Assembly: GCA_014523665.1 (NCBI GenBank)
Contig: JAATVR010000731.1
Location: 1 to 5,350 of the forward strand
Origin: Nitrososphaerales archaeon TH526
GTDB taxonomy: Archaea; Thermoproteota; Nitrososphaeria; Nitrososphaerales; Nitrososphaeraceae
Direction: 5' to 3'
DNA: 5,350 bases
Shown: piece by piece, positions 5,017-5,350 of the stretch
Layout: the number at the start of each line of letters is the position of its first letter
How positions within the stretch are numbered: position 1 is the first letter of the stretch
The notes under the pieces: model-generated
The model's database searches: none
What the model was told of the DNA's origin: nothing
The model's input: the letters and a program-made list of their open reading frames with translations, nothing else
Translations under genes and position numbers: made by a program

Positions 5017-5026
5017 GGATATCTGC

Positions 5027-5044
5027 AGTGATTTTGTTATCACT
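5027..5044. repeat. Perfect 6-base inverted repeat, possible operator
   Basis: AGTGAT (5027-5032) and ATCACT (5039-5044) flank TTTGTT. The repeat lies 47 bases before the ATG at 5091, where transcription might start if the TATA region at 5002-5016 is used. It could bind a dimeric repressor. Confidence 0.3.
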
Positions 5045-5090
5045 AAGAATGTGGGAGCATACACCATAGTTAACTCGGCGGCGATAAATA

Positions 5091-5288
5091 ATGTTTAGAG
5101 AACTACTAACGGGACTTGCGGTTGTGTTTATGGCCAGTTCTGTAATTATCAGCAATATTTTTCGAAGCATGAGATCTGACAAACTCCAGCTGCCGGTTAA
5201 GAACATTGATAGTAGTATAAGCACAACAGCCGGGCTAGATGTCCCAGCACCTGAACCCGAGTCCAATTCCAAGCCAACAGATGTTTAA
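5091..5288 (+). CDS. Short membrane-anchored protein with Pro/Glu-rich tail, 65 residues
   Basis: The ATG at 5091 is the first possible start, since an in-frame TAA lies at 5085-5087. Residues 5-24 ('LLTGLAVVFMASSVIISNIF') form one membrane helix or uncleaved signal anchor, followed by basic residues (R25, R28, K31). A polar tail comes next, with a Ser/Thr stretch (SSISTTAG) and a Pro-Glu-rich end (VPAPEPESNSKPTDV). No family is recognised. The opposite strand has a stop-free frame over the same bases, but it starts without a clear promoter, and the hydrophobic N-terminus and charge pattern favour the plus strand. A small inverted repeat upstream may be its control site. No partner gene is visible before the window ends. 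Confidence 0.5.
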   Translation: MFRELLTGLAVVFMASSVIISNIFRSMRSDKLQLPVKNIDSSISTTAGLDVPAPEPESNSKPTDV

Positions 5289-5350
5289 GTCGTAATCAAT
5301 CAATATTTTATGCATTTCGGGACTAGAAGACAATCTTCGCTGAATAAACT

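Noticed and set aside
5003..5272. Minus-strand open frame of 89 codons opposite the 5091 gene
   Set aside because: The plus-strand product has a better N-terminal membrane helix, charge pattern and first-possible ATG; the minus frame has no recognised motif.
5326..5338. Stem-loop GAAGA-CAA-TCTTC near the window end
   Set aside because: Five base pairs with a three-base loop, no T-run after it, and about 40 bases from the preceding stop; too weak to call a terminator.

Overview
The window looks archaeal, most likely from a low-GC ammonia-oxidising thaumarchaeon (Nitrososphaera/Nitrosocosmicus-like). This is inferred from AT-rich sequence, TATA-like elements without Shine-Dalgarno sites, GTG/TTG start codons, a secreted protein with a YG-Q type signal-peptide end, a recurring 'NSGRSVAKDC' style domain, and long gene-poor stretches. 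No rRNA, tRNA, CRISPR array or intact mobile element was found.

Layout. Bases 1-122 hold the C-terminal tail of a Ser/Thr protein kinase (+). Two small plus-strand proteins follow: a secreted low-complexity protein (376-618, with in-frame signal-peptide coding upstream but no normal start) and a short protein ending abruptly at 982. Bases 983-2400 have no intact gene but are not empty. They hold a stop-riddled plus-strand relic resembling LEA14/WHy proteins (about 1004-1390), several stem-loops (1328-1505), a weak zinc-ribbon (possibly transposase) relic (1623-1777), and a minus-strand relic of an FkbM-type methyltransferase (1859-2251) split by frameshifts and cut off at its SAM-binding motif.

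Bases 2408-3933 are the only robust block: a minus-strand pair made of a NodB-like polysaccharide deacetylase followed by a NeuD/PglD-type sugar acyltransferase. With the FkbM relic just downstream, this looks like part of a surface-glycan locus. The deacetylase would remove, and the acyltransferase add, acyl groups on amino sugars; the lost methyltransferase may once have capped the same glycan.

Bases 4100-4920 hold small minus-strand genes: a single-pass membrane protein and two diverged copies of a roughly 69-residue zinc-ribbon protein, each with the same promoter-like 16-mer upstream. The second copy is frameshifted in its zinc-binding half, and the first may carry a frameshift in its tail. 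A short membrane-anchored plus-strand protein (5091-5288) closes the window. The main points of interest are the duplicated zinc-ribbon unit and the density of recognisable gene relics; I do not see a complete new system.
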